A program made the position numbers and the translations under genes. A DNA stretch of 64,000 nucleotides from Phenylobacterium sp. Its GTDB lineage: Bacteria; Pseudomonadota; Alphaproteobacteria; Caulobacterales; Caulobacteraceae. The stretch's first letter is position 1; each line of letters starts with the position of its first letter. The DNA lies in contig NZ_PNLB01000022.1 of the NCBI RefSeq assembly GCF_013822795.1, positions 35,224 through 99,223 of the forward strand, read 5' to 3'. A model generated the notes under the pieces. The model ran no database searches and was not told the origin of the DNA. It saw only the letters and a list, made by a program, of their open reading frames with translations. This document shows positions 7,285 through 15,328 of this stretch, in pieces.

Positions 7285-7887
7285 ATGAGTGCGCCGCCGA
7301 AGACAGTGCTTGAGGTCAGTCCCGAGGAAGAGGCGGCGATCCGCGCGGCGGTGCGCAGCGTCGGCGGGCCGGCGATGATCATCGCCGGGCCTGAGCACGT
7401 CGCGGGGCTGACGGCGCTGTTGGCCGACCCGAAGGTGTCCGACCCGATCTACGATCTGCCGCGGCCGATCACGCACGCCAACGTCGGCCGCTGGGTCGAG
7501 GCGAGCGAGGCGCTGCGCCAGCAGGGCGAGTGCATTCTCAGCGTGTCGCTGGACGAGGCCGGGGAGGTCGCCGGCTACTCACGGTTCACCGTCTGGCCCG
7601 ACCGCTCGGCCGCGGAGATCGCCGGGGCGCGGCGGGCGGATCTGCAGAACTCGCACAGCGGCAAGTCGGGCGTGGCCCGCTCGATCGCCTTCATGTTCGA
7701 GCATCTGGGCGTGCGGCTGATCGCGCTGACCGCGGCGCTGGACAATGTGCGCTCGGCCGCCTCGATCGACGCGGCCGGGTTCCGGCGCATGGGCGAGATC
7801 GACAGCGTGCGGCCCGACGGGACGACGCGGCGCTCAATCTATTGGGAGCTGACGCGGGAGGAGTGGGTGCGCACCCACCGGCTCTAA
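7285..7887 (+). CDS. GNAT family N-acetyltransferase
   Basis: A 200-residue protein in which a short N-terminal extension precedes an acetyltransferase fold. The later half resembles RimJ/RimL-type enzymes: RSIAFMFEHLGVRLIALTAALDNVRS, then SAASIDAAGFRRMGEIDS, a relaxed form of the N..S...Y.K.GF motif. A strong GAGGAGG lies upstream of the ATG. It sits between two small minus-strand genes with sigma-54 promoters, but there is nothing to show it shares their control. Substrate unknown. Confidence 0.75.
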   Translation: MSAPPKTVLEVSPEEEAAIRAAVRSVGGPAMIIAGPEHVAGLTALLADPKVSDPIYDLPRPITHANVGRWVEASEALRQQGECILSVSLDEAGEVAGYSRFTVWPDRSAAEIAGARRADLQNSHSGKSGVARSIAFMFEHLGVRLIALTAALDNVRSAASIDAAGFRRMGEIDSVRPDGTTRRSIYWELTREEWVRTHRL

Positions 7888-7891
7888 AGGG

Positions 7892-8185
7892 TCAGACGCG
7901 CAGGTCGACGACGGCGCCGGCCGGATCGCGGCCCTGCGCGGCGCGCTTGTCGGCGGCGCGCTGGGCGTCTTCCTCGAGGATTTTCTGAAAGTCGCCGGCG
8001 GCCATGCCGGCCAGGGTCTTTTTGAGCTTTTCTTCCTCTTCCGGGGTCAGCGTCCGGTCGGGCTTGGCCGGCTCCTCGATGAGCAGCTTGCCGGCGGTGT
8101 CGTCGCTTTCCTTGGCCTTGCCGGCCGGGGCGGCGAACTGCGGCTGGGCGTACCAGCTGGCGGGGCCGACGCTGCTCACGGACAT
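7892..8185 (-). CDS. hypothetical small protein with C-terminal VVDLRV, sigma-54 promoter
   Basis: A 97-residue soluble protein of unknown function. It has a Ser/Gly-rich N-terminus (MSVSSVGPASW), a charged central stretch (LTPEEEEKLKKTLAGMAAGDFQ) and the ending DPAGAVVDLRV. The terminal [IV][IV]D[IL]xV, the absence of a signal peptide and the sigma-54 promoter are shared with the 132-residue protein encoded at 6817-7215. The start follows AGGAG at about 6 nt. I do not recognise a family. Confidence 0.75.
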   Translation of the reverse strand: MSVSSVGPASWYAQPQFAAPAGKAKESDDTAGKLLIEEPAKPDRTLTPEEEEKLKKTLAGMAAGDFQKILEEDAQRAADKRAAQGRDPAGAVVDLRV

Positions 8186-8218
8186 GGGGCGCTCCTGACA
8201 AATGGACGCCTGACGTTA

Positions 8219-8234
8219 AGCAAGTTTCAGGCCA
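8219..8234 (-). promoter_or_regulatory. sigma-54 (RpoN) promoter
   Basis: Minus strand TGGCCTGAAACTTGCT matches TGGCACG-N4-TTGCW at all but two positions, with the correct GG-N10-GC spacing. The predicted start, near 8208, gives a leader of about 22 nt to the ATG at 8185. Confidence 0.65.
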
Positions 8235-8271
8235 AAAACCCTTGCGGCGTAAGCGATTGCGCGCGCGTAAA

Positions 8272-8302
8272 GAAAAGCGGCGGCCCCGTGAGGAGCCGCC
8301 GC
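8272..8302 (-). terminator. intrinsic terminator of the MFE-2-like dehydrogenase
   Basis: An 8-bp stem of GCGGCGGC (8277-8284) with GCCGCCGC (8295-8302) is followed on the minus strand by TTTTCTTT. It lies 26 bp past the stop of the gene at 8329. Confidence 0.8.
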
Positions 8303-8328
8303 CTTGAAGTCCTAGGCTATCGCGAGGG

Positions 8329-9264
8329 TCAGCCGGCCTTGGCCGGGGCCGCGTCGCCGCCCTGGCTCGCCAGGGGCGGGCGCGAGAGCGGGGTGAACTT
8401 CGGCTCCATCTTCGGAATGGCTTCCGAGAGGATCGACTGCACCGTCCAGCCTTCTTCCTTGGTCACGGTCTCGACCGGACGCGGTTGGCTGTAGAGGATG
8501 ATGTTGTCGCCCGAGGCGCCGAAAATCTGGCCCGAGACGCTGGCGGCGGCCGGGGTGATCATGGCGACGGAGAAGCGGGCCGGTTGGTCGGCGCGGATCT
8601 TCTCGGCCATCACGGCGCGGCGGGCCGCGGCGGCTTCGTCCTTCACCGGCACCGACTGGGTCATGCGGGTCCAGGCGACCGGGGCCAGGCAGTTCGAACG
8701 CACGTTGTTGCGCGCGCCTTCCATGGCGATGATCCGCGACAGGCCGGCGATGCCCATCTTGGCCGCGCCGTAGTTGGCCTGGCCGATGTTGCCCAGCAGG
8801 CCCGAGGTCGAGGTGAAGAACATGTAGGCGCCGTCGTTCTGTTCGCGGAACAGCTCGATGGTGGCGCGGGCGACGTTGAACGAGCCGCGCATGTGGACGG
8901 CGATGACCGCGTCCCACTCGGCTTCGGTCATCTTGTGGAACATGACGTCACGCAGGATGCCGGCCGGATTGATGACCGCGTGCAGACCGCCGAATTCCTT
9001 CTTGGCCTGTTCGACCATGCCGTAGACGGCGTCGAGGTCGGTGACGCTGTCCGAGTTGGAAACCGCTTCGCCGCCCGCGGCGCGGATTTCCTGAGCGACC
9101 TGTTCGGCCGGACCCGCCGAGCCTTCGTCTTCGCCCTTCAGACCGCCGCCGAGGTCGTTGACCACGACCTTCGCGCCTTCGGCCGCCGCGATCAGCGCGC
9201 AATCACGGCCAATGCCGTTGCCGCCGCCGGTGACCAGAACAACTTTCCCTGAAAGTGAACCCAT
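8329..9264 (-). CDS. SDR family 3-hydroxyacyl-CoA dehydrogenase (MFE-2 N-terminal-like)
   Basis: A 311-residue dehydrogenase resembling the N-terminal (3R)-hydroxyacyl-CoA dehydrogenase unit of peroxisomal multifunctional enzyme 2 (HSD17B4). It has TGGGNGIGRDCAL at about 13, the NDLGGG motif at about 36, NPAGILRDVMFHKMTEAEWD (normally NNAG, here NPAG), and Ser and YGAAK catalytic residues. It should oxidise 3-hydroxyacyl-CoA with NAD in beta-oxidation or sterol side-chain breakdown. Monocistronic, with its own terminator. The N-to-P change in the NAG motif is mildly unusual. Confidence 0.85.
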   Translation of the reverse strand: MGSLSGKVVLVTGGGNGIGRDCALIAAAEGAKVVVNDLGGGLKGEDEGSAGPAEQVAQEIRAAGGEAVSNSDSVTDLDAVYGMVEQAKKEFGGLHAVINPAGILRDVMFHKMTEAEWDAVIAVHMRGSFNVARATIELFREQNDGAYMFFTSTSGLLGNIGQANYGAAKMGIAGLSRIIAMEGARNNVRSNCLAPVAWTRMTQSVPVKDEAAAARRAVMAEKIRADQPARFSVAMITPAAASVSGQIFGASGDNIILYSQPRPVETVTKEEGWTVQSILSEAIPKMEPKFTPLSRPPLASQGGDAAPAKAG

Positions 9265-9296
9265 CGATCAATCTCCCTAAAAGAATAGCGTCGTTG

Positions 9297-10556
9297 TTAT
9301 TCGAGCCTGTCGGCCTTGCGCAAGGCGGGAAACAGTTTGGCCCAGAGGCCGGTGACGATCAACGCGGCGACGCCCCCGGAGACCGCGGCCGCGACCGCGC
9401 CCATGAAGCGGGCCGCGACGCCGGTGCGGAACTCGCCCAGCTCGTTCGACGCGCCGATGAACAGCGAGGAAACGGCGGCGACGCGGCCGCGCATCTGGTC
9501 GGGCGTGACGATTTGCACCAGGGTCTGGCGGACATAGACGCTGAGCATGTCGGCCCCGCCGAGCACGGCCAAGGCCACCACCGACAGCCAGAAGGTCTGC
9601 GACAGGCCAAAGACGATGGTGGCGAGCGCGAAGATGGCGACGCCGACGAACATGATCGGGCCGGCGTTGCTGCGGATCGGATTGGCCGCCAGCCACATCG
9701 CCACCAGGGTGGCGCCGATCGCCGGGCCGGCGCGCAGCATCCCGAAGCCCTCGGCCCCGACGTGCAGGATGTCGCGGGCGTAGACCGGCAGCAGGGCGGT
9801 GGCCCCGCCGAGCAGCACGGCGAACAGGTCGAGCGAGATCGCCCCGAAGACGATCTTGTTGTGCCAGACGTAGCCGAGCCCTTCCTTAATCAGGGTCCAG
9901 CGCGAGCCGGCCTGGGTCTCGGGCTTCGTGTTCATGGCGATCATCGACACCGTCAGCACCGCGATCAGGTAGAGGCCGCTGGTCGTGCCGTAGGCGACGG
10001 CCGGCGAGATCGAGACCAGGGCTCCGCCGAGCGCCGGGCCGATGATCGAGCCGCCCTGCCAGGCCAGCGAATTCCAGGCGATGGCGCGCGGCAGCAGGCT
10101 GCGCGGCACCAGCATCGGCCCCATGGCGGTGCCGGCCGGACCCATGAAGGCGCGGCTGATCCCGAACAGCACGGCGACGCCGAGCAGCAGCGGAATGGTG
10201 GCGAAGCCGAACAGGCTGGCCGAGAGCAAGATCAGCACCGAGGCGATCTCGCCGGCGTAGCAGAGCTGGAGGATGCGCTTGCGGTCGTAGCGGTCGGCGG
10301 CCTCGCCGGCCCACAGCGCCAGCAGCAGCACCGGGATGAAGGTCACCAGCCCGATCATGCCGACATAGAAGGCCGACTGGGCGACGCTGTGGGTCTGGCG
10401 GGCGACGGCGTAGACCTGCCAGCCGAGCGCCACGCTCTGGATCTGCACGCCGAGGGTCGATGCGACGCGCGTCGACCAGAACAGCATGTAGTCGCGGTGG
10501 GCGAGGAGCTCGCGGGCGGTGGTCGGCTGGTCGGAAGCTTCGGTCTGGTCGGACAT
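9297..10556 (-). CDS. MFS transporter, EntS-like
   Basis: A 419-residue inner-membrane protein with about twelve hydrophobic helices, of the MFS_3/EntS exporter type. An N-terminal RDYMLFWSTRVASTLGVQIQ and the loop-2 motif GEAADRYDRKRIL (major-facilitator motif A) are visible. It lies upstream of the MFE-2-like gene on the same strand, with only 32 bp between. EntS exports siderophores, but no siderophore biosynthesis is seen here, so the exported compound is unknown. Confidence 0.85.
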   Translation of the reverse strand: MSDQTEASDQPTTARELLAHRDYMLFWSTRVASTLGVQIQSVALGWQVYAVARQTHSVAQSAFYVGMIGLVTFIPVLLLALWAGEAADRYDRKRILQLCYAGEIASVLILLSASLFGFATIPLLLGVAVLFGISRAFMGPAGTAMGPMLVPRSLLPRAIAWNSLAWQGGSIIGPALGGALVSISPAVAYGTTSGLYLIAVLTVSMIAMNTKPETQAGSRWTLIKEGLGYVWHNKIVFGAISLDLFAVLLGGATALLPVYARDILHVGAEGFGMLRAGPAIGATLVAMWLAANPIRSNAGPIMFVGVAIFALATIVFGLSQTFWLSVVALAVLGGADMLSVYVRQTLVQIVTPDQMRGRVAAVSSLFIGASNELGEFRTGVAARFMGAVAAAVSGGVAALIVTGLWAKLFPALRKADRLE

Positions 10557-10804
10557 GCGAGCTCGGCACTCGGGGACTGCAAAGGCCGCGCAACTTGGAC
10601 CGCGACGTCCTGCGCCGCAACGCGCGATTGACGCGGGCCCGTCATGGCCTTATGCGCCGCGCTTCCTGTGAACGATCTGGAACACGTCCATGCGACGCCA
10701 GCGACGAACCGGGCGCGCCCGCCGCGCCAGCTAGAGCCCCGCTCGCCGGCGCCGTTGCGCGTATGGCGGCGGACCCCGTCGCCTCCCGCATCGCAAAGAC
10801 GTTC

Positions 10805-11290
10805 ATGATCGATCCCGCCGACCAGGCCCTTTCCTACACCCAAGAACAACCCGCCGACGCCGACGCCATCGAGGCGCTGCTGGACCATGCCTTCGGGCCG
10901 GGCCGCTTCGTGAAGTCGTCCGAGCGCGTGCGCGAGTTCGCCGAATTCCGCCCCGAGATGTCGTTCTGCGCGTGGGACGGCGGCCGCCTGGTCGGGGTGG
11001 TGCGGATGTGGAAGGTGCATGTGGGCGCAACGCCCGCGATCTTCCTGGGACCGCTGGCGGTGCGCGCCGAAGGCCGCAAGTTCGGCGTCGGCGGCGAGAT
11101 GGTGCAGCGCGCCTGCGCCGCCGCCCAGGCCGCCGGCTATCCGGTGCTGCTGGTCGGCGACGAGCCCTATTTCAGCCGCTTCGGGTTCTCGGCCGCGCCG
11201 TGCAAGGGCGTGCGGATGCCGGGGCCGGTGAATCAGCGCCGGGTGCTGGCGCGCGGCGTCGACCTGCTGGACGGGCCGGTCACGGCCTGA
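10805..11290 (+). CDS. GNAT N-acetyltransferase, YhbS-like
   Basis: A 161-residue protein with the YhbS-type acetyltransferase core: FLGPLAVRAEGRKFGVGGEM (acetyl-CoA loop), VLLVGDEPYFSRFGF and the proline-rich end. I place the start at ATG 10805 (MIDPADQ); sequence 10557-10804 upstream shows no gene and no clear promoter. Its last 11 bases overlap the end of the convergent hydrolase gene. Substrate unknown. Confidence 0.82.
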   Translation: MIDPADQALSYTQEQPADADAIEALLDHAFGPGRFVKSSERVREFAEFRPEMSFCAWDGGRLVGVVRMWKVHVGATPAIFLGPLAVRAEGRKFGVGGEMVQRACAAAQAAGYPVLLVGDEPYFSRFGFSAAPCKGVRMPGPVNQRRVLARGVDLLDGPVTA

Positions 11291-12194
11291 GGAAGGCGGC
11301 GGTGATCGCCGCCAGCCCGGCCGGCTGGGTCACCAGGCCGACATGGTCGAGGCCAGGGACCAGCTGCACGCGGACCTTCGGATTGGCGGCCTGGAACTCC
11401 GGCGCGTAGCGGTCGGCATGGAACTGCTGATCCTGCGATCCGGCCAGAACGAGGATGGGCCGATCGGCGTCGCGTAGCGCCGAGCGGTGGTCGCGGACCC
11501 CATAGTTCATCGCCAGGCGATAGGAGTAGGCGGGCGTCATCAGGCTTGCGACCTGAGGCGGCACGGCGAAGCGCGCCACTTCGGCCCCGTCCCAACCGTG
11601 CAGGCCAAGACGGTTGAGGCCCATGATGACGACGATGCGGGCGAGGTCGATCTGCGCCCAGCCGCCGCCGCGGCGTGCGATCTTCGAGGGGAACGGAATC
11701 GCCGGGGCGAGCGGCATGTACCGGTCGAACAGATCCTGATCGGCCCCGCCCGCGGTGCGCAGGGCGAAAGCCCCGCCGGCGGAGAAGCCGACGAGGGTGA
11801 TGTCGGCGCCCGGATGCTCGCGCCGGACCACGGCGGCGAAGTCGGCCAGGTCGTCGTCGAGTTGGCCGACATAGGCGATGTCGCCCTTGGGGCCTGATGC
11901 GCCGTGGCCGCGGACGTCGAGCGCGTAGACGCTGGCGCCCGCCGCGTTCAGCGACTTGGCGAGCGGGTTCATGGTCAGCGACTGTCCCGCCGATCCGTGC
12001 AGCAGGATCGCGACCCGGCGGCCGCCTGGATAGGCGCGGTAGGCAAGGGCTGCGCCGTCGCGCGCCTGGAAGCGCGACAGGCGCGGCGCGCCGGTCGGAT
12101 CGAGCGCCGGGGGCGCGGCCAGCGCCGCAAGGGGCGTGAGCGCCAGGGCGAGCAGGCCGCACAGCAGGGTGCGGAAGGGGAACTTCGGGGACAT
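11280..12194 (-). CDS. secreted alpha/beta hydrolase (lysophospholipase-like)
   Basis: A 304-residue hydrolase with an N-terminal signal peptide (LLCGLLALALTPLAALA, cleavage near residue 27), so it acts in the periplasm or outside. The nucleophile elbow GFSAGG (Ser about 160), the oxyanion strand ILLHGSAG and the late catalytic His in GLDHVGLV are present. Members with this layout cleave monoacylglycerols or lysophospholipids. It follows the AraC-type regulator gene by 82 bp on the same strand and may be its target. Confidence 0.85.
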   Translation of the reverse strand: MSPKFPFRTLLCGLLALALTPLAALAAPPALDPTGAPRLSRFQARDGAALAYRAYPGGRRVAILLHGSAGQSLTMNPLAKSLNAAGASVYALDVRGHGASGPKGDIAYVGQLDDDLADFAAVVRREHPGADITLVGFSAGGAFALRTAGGADQDLFDRYMPLAPAIPFPSKIARRGGGWAQIDLARIVVIMGLNRLGLHGWDGAEVARFAVPPQVASLMTPAYSYRLAMNYGVRDHRSALRDADRPILVLAGSQDQQFHADRYAPEFQAANPKVRVQLVPGLDHVGLVTQPAGLAAITAAFLRP

Positions 12195-12276
12195 GGGGGC
12201 CTCTTCGAACGGGTCGTTCGGGAGGTCTGCGCGCGGCTGGGCGGCCGGTCTGGCCGATTTCGAAATCGGCCAGTCG

Positions 12277-13308
12277 CTATTTGGGGCGGGGCAGGGCCGC
12301 TCGGCGATAGGCGCTGGGCGTGACGCCGGTCTGCGCCTTGAAGGCGCGATTGAACGGGCCGATCGAGGAGAAGCCGGTATCGAGCGCGATCGTCAGGATC
12401 GAGACCTCGACCTGGGTGGGATCGGCGAGCGCCTGCTGCGCCTCGGCGAGCCGATAGCCGTTCACGAAGGCCGAGAAGTTGCGGTGCCCGAGACCGTCGT
12501 TGATCAGGCGGCGCAACTGGTGTTCGGCCATGCCCAGACGCGCGGCGAGGCTGCCGATGGTGAGGTCTTCGCGATAGACGCGCTCTTCCGTCATCAGCTT
12601 CGCGAGACGTTCGGCCTGTTCGGGCGGCGGACTGCGGGCGGGGCGGTCCGGGCTGTACCGTCGATCGAAGAGATCGCGGGCCTGAAGGTTCAGCAGGCCC
12701 CAGGACACCGCCCCCAGGCCCGCCAGGACGGCGGAGATCGCCGCGACGCTCGCCAAGTCGGCGCGGGGCGAAGGCCCGTGCACCGCGAACAGCCCGGCGT
12801 TGAGCATGGTGGCGGCCGCGAGGCTGACGACGACGATCAGGCGAAGGCGCAGCCGGGCGTCGACCAGGTCGTCGCGCCAGCTGGCGAACACTTCGGTGAG
12901 GGCGCCGGCCGAGACCAGCAGAACCGCTGCGCTGACCGCCAGGCGCAGGCGGTTGGTCCACTCTGCGTCGAGTCCGGGGGCGGCCGCGGCGAAGCCGAGG
13001 GCGGCGATCGCGGTCCACGCCGCGCCATGCCAGGGTCGAAGGCGGAATGACGTCCGAAACAGCGAGGCCGCGAGGAGCCAGCCCACGACGGCGTTGCCGG
13101 CGCTGAGCGCCAGCAAGGCGGCGTGAAGCCAACCGGTGGTCGCCGCCAGGCCCGGCGCGGCGCACCAGGCGTGCGCTGCGACACCCAGCGCGAAAACCGC
13201 CGCCAGCCGGGCGCTTGCTCGCCCGTGATGGTCGCGCAGCACCAGCGCCGTAACCAGGACGGCGAGAACCGTGACGGCGCCGCGCAGCGCGATGTCGAGA
13301 TCGGCCAT
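12277..13308 (-). CDS. membrane-anchored AraC family transcriptional regulator
   Basis: A 343-residue regulator. About seven hydrophobic helices fill residues 5-210, and the C-terminal 110 residues are an AraC DNA-binding domain (LTIGSLAARLGMAEHQLRR, then IALDTGFSSIGPFNRAFKAQTG). It is therefore a one-component sensor held in the inner membrane. It lies between a DUF1801 gene (14 bp) and the secreted hydrolase gene on the same strand. The signal sensed is unknown; a lipid or envelope cue is a guess from the neighbour. Confidence 0.85.
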   Translation of the reverse strand: MADLDIALRGAVTVLAVLVTALVLRDHHGRASARLAAVFALGVAAHAWCAAPGLAATTGWLHAALLALSAGNAVVGWLLAASLFRTSFRLRPWHGAAWTAIAALGFAAAAPGLDAEWTNRLRLAVSAAVLLVSAGALTEVFASWRDDLVDARLRLRLIVVVSLAAATMLNAGLFAVHGPSPRADLASVAAISAVLAGLGAVSWGLLNLQARDLFDRRYSPDRPARSPPPEQAERLAKLMTEERVYREDLTIGSLAARLGMAEHQLRRLINDGLGHRNFSAFVNGYRLAEAQQALADPTQVEVSILTIALDTGFSSIGPFNRAFKAQTGVTPSAYRRAALPRPK

Positions 13309-13322
13309 GGGCGCCTGAGCTG

Positions 13323-13718
13323 TCAGCCCTTCCTGGGCTTCTTCTTCGAGGCGCTGTTGTGCGCCGCGGCGGCGGCGATCAGGGCCTTGAAAGCCGTCTC
13401 GTCGAGGGCTGCGCCTTGCGGGATGTCGATGGCGCGGCGGGTATTGCCCTCAAGGCTGGAGTTGAACAGGCCGGCCGGGTCGTCGAGGGCCGCGCCCTTG
13501 GCGAAGGTCAGCTTGACGTAGGCCTTGTAGGTCTCGCCGGTGCAGATGATGCCGTCGTGGGACCAGACCGGCGTGCCGCGCCACTTCACCTCCTCAACCA
13601 CTTCCGGGACGGCCTGATGGATCAGGCTGCGGACGTGGGCGAGGGTCTCTCCGCGCCAGTCGCCGAGCGCGGCGATGCGGGCGTCGATCTCGGCTGAGGC
13701 GGATTCGGGCGGCGTCAT
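13323..13718 (-). CDS. DUF1801 domain protein
   Basis: A 131-residue cytoplasmic protein of the DUF1801 (YdhG-like) family. The core EVVEEVKWRGTPVWSHDGIICTGETYKAYVKLTFAKGA and the basic tail SKKKPRKG are typical. Function of the family is not established. The ATG at 13718 gives the usual length; the longer in-frame alternative starting at 13862 would be an Arg-rich extension overlapping the divergent DUF1285 gene. It precedes the AraC regulator by 14 bp. Confidence 0.85.
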   Translation of the reverse strand: MTPPESASAEIDARIAALGDWRGETLAHVRSLIHQAVPEVVEEVKWRGTPVWSHDGIICTGETYKAYVKLTFAKGAALDDPAGLFNSSLEGNTRRAIDIPQGAALDETAFKALIAAAAAHNSASKKKPRKG

Positions 13719-13846
13719 GCTGGCGTGTCCTTCGGCGGCGGGCGCCACCTTGCGGCGAACGGCCCGTCGATGTCGAGCCGTGCGATCCCCGCAGCTTGTG
13801 GAAGAAGGACGTTGAGGCGACGCGCGCGGGTCCTTACCTTTGCTGC

Positions 13847-14422
13847 ATGGGAGAGACGACAACCAAGCCCGGCCTCGAGGGCGTGATCGCGGCGGCCAAG
13901 CAGGCGCCTGGACGCGGATTGCCGCCGGTGCACCTGTGGCACCCCGCCCACTGCGGCGAGATCGACATCGTGATCCGCAAGGACGGGACCTGGTTCCACG
14001 AGGGATCGCCGATCGGGCGCGAGGCGCTGGTGCGGCTGTTCTCGACCGTGCTGCGCAAGGATCCGGACGGCTTCCACCTGGTGACCCCGGTGGAGAAGAT
14101 GAAGATCACCGTCGAGGACGCGCCGTTCATCGCCACGCGGGTGGACCGCGAGGGCGAGGGGCTGAAGTTCCTGACCAATGTCGGCGACGAGGTGGTCGCC
14201 GGGCCGGAGAACGAGATCCGGGTCGAGATGGACCCCGCCACCGGCGAGCCGCGACCGTATCTGCACGTGCGGCGCGGGCTGGAGGCGCTGATCGCCCGGC
14301 CGGTGTTCTACGAGCTGGTCGAGCTGGCGCAGGAGCGCGACACGCCCGACGGACCGCGCCTGGGGGTCGAATCGAACGGCGCCTGGTTCCCGGTCGGCCC
14401 GGCTGGGGCCCACCAACTGTGA
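13847..14422 (+). CDS. DUF1285 domain protein
   Basis: A 191-residue protein matching DUF1285 over nearly its full length: GLPPVHLWHPAHCGEIDIVI, GTWFHEGSPIGREALVRLFS, VTPVEKMKITVEDAPF. The family adopts a two-domain beta-rich fold of unknown function and is regularly found with Nudix and CCA-adding genes in alphaproteobacteria, as here. Its stop overlaps the next gene's GTG (GTGA), so the two are coupled. Confidence 0.88.
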   Translation: MGETTTKPGLEGVIAAAKQAPGRGLPPVHLWHPAHCGEIDIVIRKDGTWFHEGSPIGREALVRLFSTVLRKDPDGFHLVTPVEKMKITVEDAPFIATRVDREGEGLKFLTNVGDEVVAGPENEIRVEMDPATGEPRPYLHVRRGLEALIARPVFYELVELAQERDTPDGPRLGVESNGAWFPVGPAGAHQL

Positions 14423-15060
14423 GCCCGAGCGCCAAACCGGCCGAGCTGCGCGAGTGGATTTCCGGGCACCTCGATCCGCTGGATGCTGAACCGCCGAGCG
14501 CGACGGCTTCGGATTTCGACCTGGGCCCCAACGCCTTTCCGAACGAGCCGGTGAACCTGAAGCCGGCGGCGGTGCTGGTCGGGCTGATCGAGCGGCCCTA
14601 CGGCTATTCGGTGCTGCTCACCCGGCGGGCCGACACCCTGCGCAGCCACACCGGTCAGATCGCGTTGCCGGGCGGCCGCCGCGACCCGGGCGAGACCAGC
14701 CCGGTCACGGCCCTGCGTGAGGCGCACGAGGAAGTCGGGCTGGCGCCGGACTATGTGACGCTGGCCGGGCTCTCCTCGCCCTACCGGACCGGCACCGGGT
14801 TCCTGGTGACGCCGGTCGTGGGGTTCATCCAGCCGGGGTTCTCGCTGACCCCCAATCCGGCCGAGGTCGCCGATATCTTCGAGACGCCGTTCGGGTTCCT
14901 GATGGACCCGGCCAACCACGAACGACATGAGCGCCAGGGACCTGACGGGCAGCTGCGCCGTTTCTACGCCATGACCCACGAGGACCGCTTCATCTGGGGC
15001 GCGACGGCCGGGATGCTGCGGGCGCTCTATGACCGGCTCTATGGGGCGGCGGTTGCTTAG
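14419..15060 (+). CDS. Nudix hydrolase, CoA pyrophosphatase-like (NudL)
   Basis: A 213-residue protein. The Nudix box GGRRDPGETSPVTALREAHEEVG (G-x5-E-x7-REUxEExGU) lies at about residues 85-107. It is preceded by LTRRADTLRSHTGQIALPG, the LLTxR...GQ.ALPGG signature of CoA/acyl-CoA pyrophosphatases (UPF0035). It would hydrolyse CoA derivatives to 4'-phosphopantetheine and 3',5'-ADP. It starts at GTG 14419, overlapping the DUF1285 stop, and its end overlaps the next small gene. Confidence 0.88.
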   Translation: MSPSAKPAELREWISGHLDPLDAEPPSATASDFDLGPNAFPNEPVNLKPAAVLVGLIERPYGYSVLLTRRADTLRSHTGQIALPGGRRDPGETSPVTALREAHEEVGLAPDYVTLAGLSSPYRTGTGFLVTPVVGFIQPGFSLTPNPAEVADIFETPFGFLMDPANHERHERQGPDGQLRRFYAMTHEDRFIWGATAGMLRALYDRLYGAAVA

Positions 15061-15328
15061 GGAGCTCGCCCCGCGGCTGCTGCTGATGGCGGCGCCGTTC
15101 GTCATCTGGTTCGTCTGGCGCGAGGTGGCGCTGCGCACGGGGCGGCCGATGGGCTCGACGCCCTGGACCTGGCTGGTGGCGATCGCCGGGGTGCTGCTGG
15201 CGATTTCGCTGCTGGCGACCGGCCTTTTCCATGGCGACAACCGCGGGGAGACCTATGTTCCTGCGGAAGTGGAGGCCGGCGGACACGTGGCGCCGGGACA
15301 TTTCGAGAAGAAGGCGCCCGCACAGTGA
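15041..15328 (+). CDS. DUF6111-type small membrane protein
   Basis: A 95-residue protein with two hydrophobic helices (LLLMAAPFVIWFVW and TWLVAIAGVLLAISLLATGLF) and a hydrophilic tail containing HGDNRGETYVPAEVEAG. The tail and position before the CCA-adding enzyme match the DUF6111 family of alphaproteobacteria, function unknown. It overlaps the Nudix gene by 20 bp and the following gene by 4 bp (GTGA), so it is part of the operon. Confidence 0.75.
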   Translation: MGRRLLRELAPRLLLMAAPFVIWFVWREVALRTGRPMGSTPWTWLVAIAGVLLAISLLATGLFHGDNRGETYVPAEVEAGGHVAPGHFEKKAPAQ

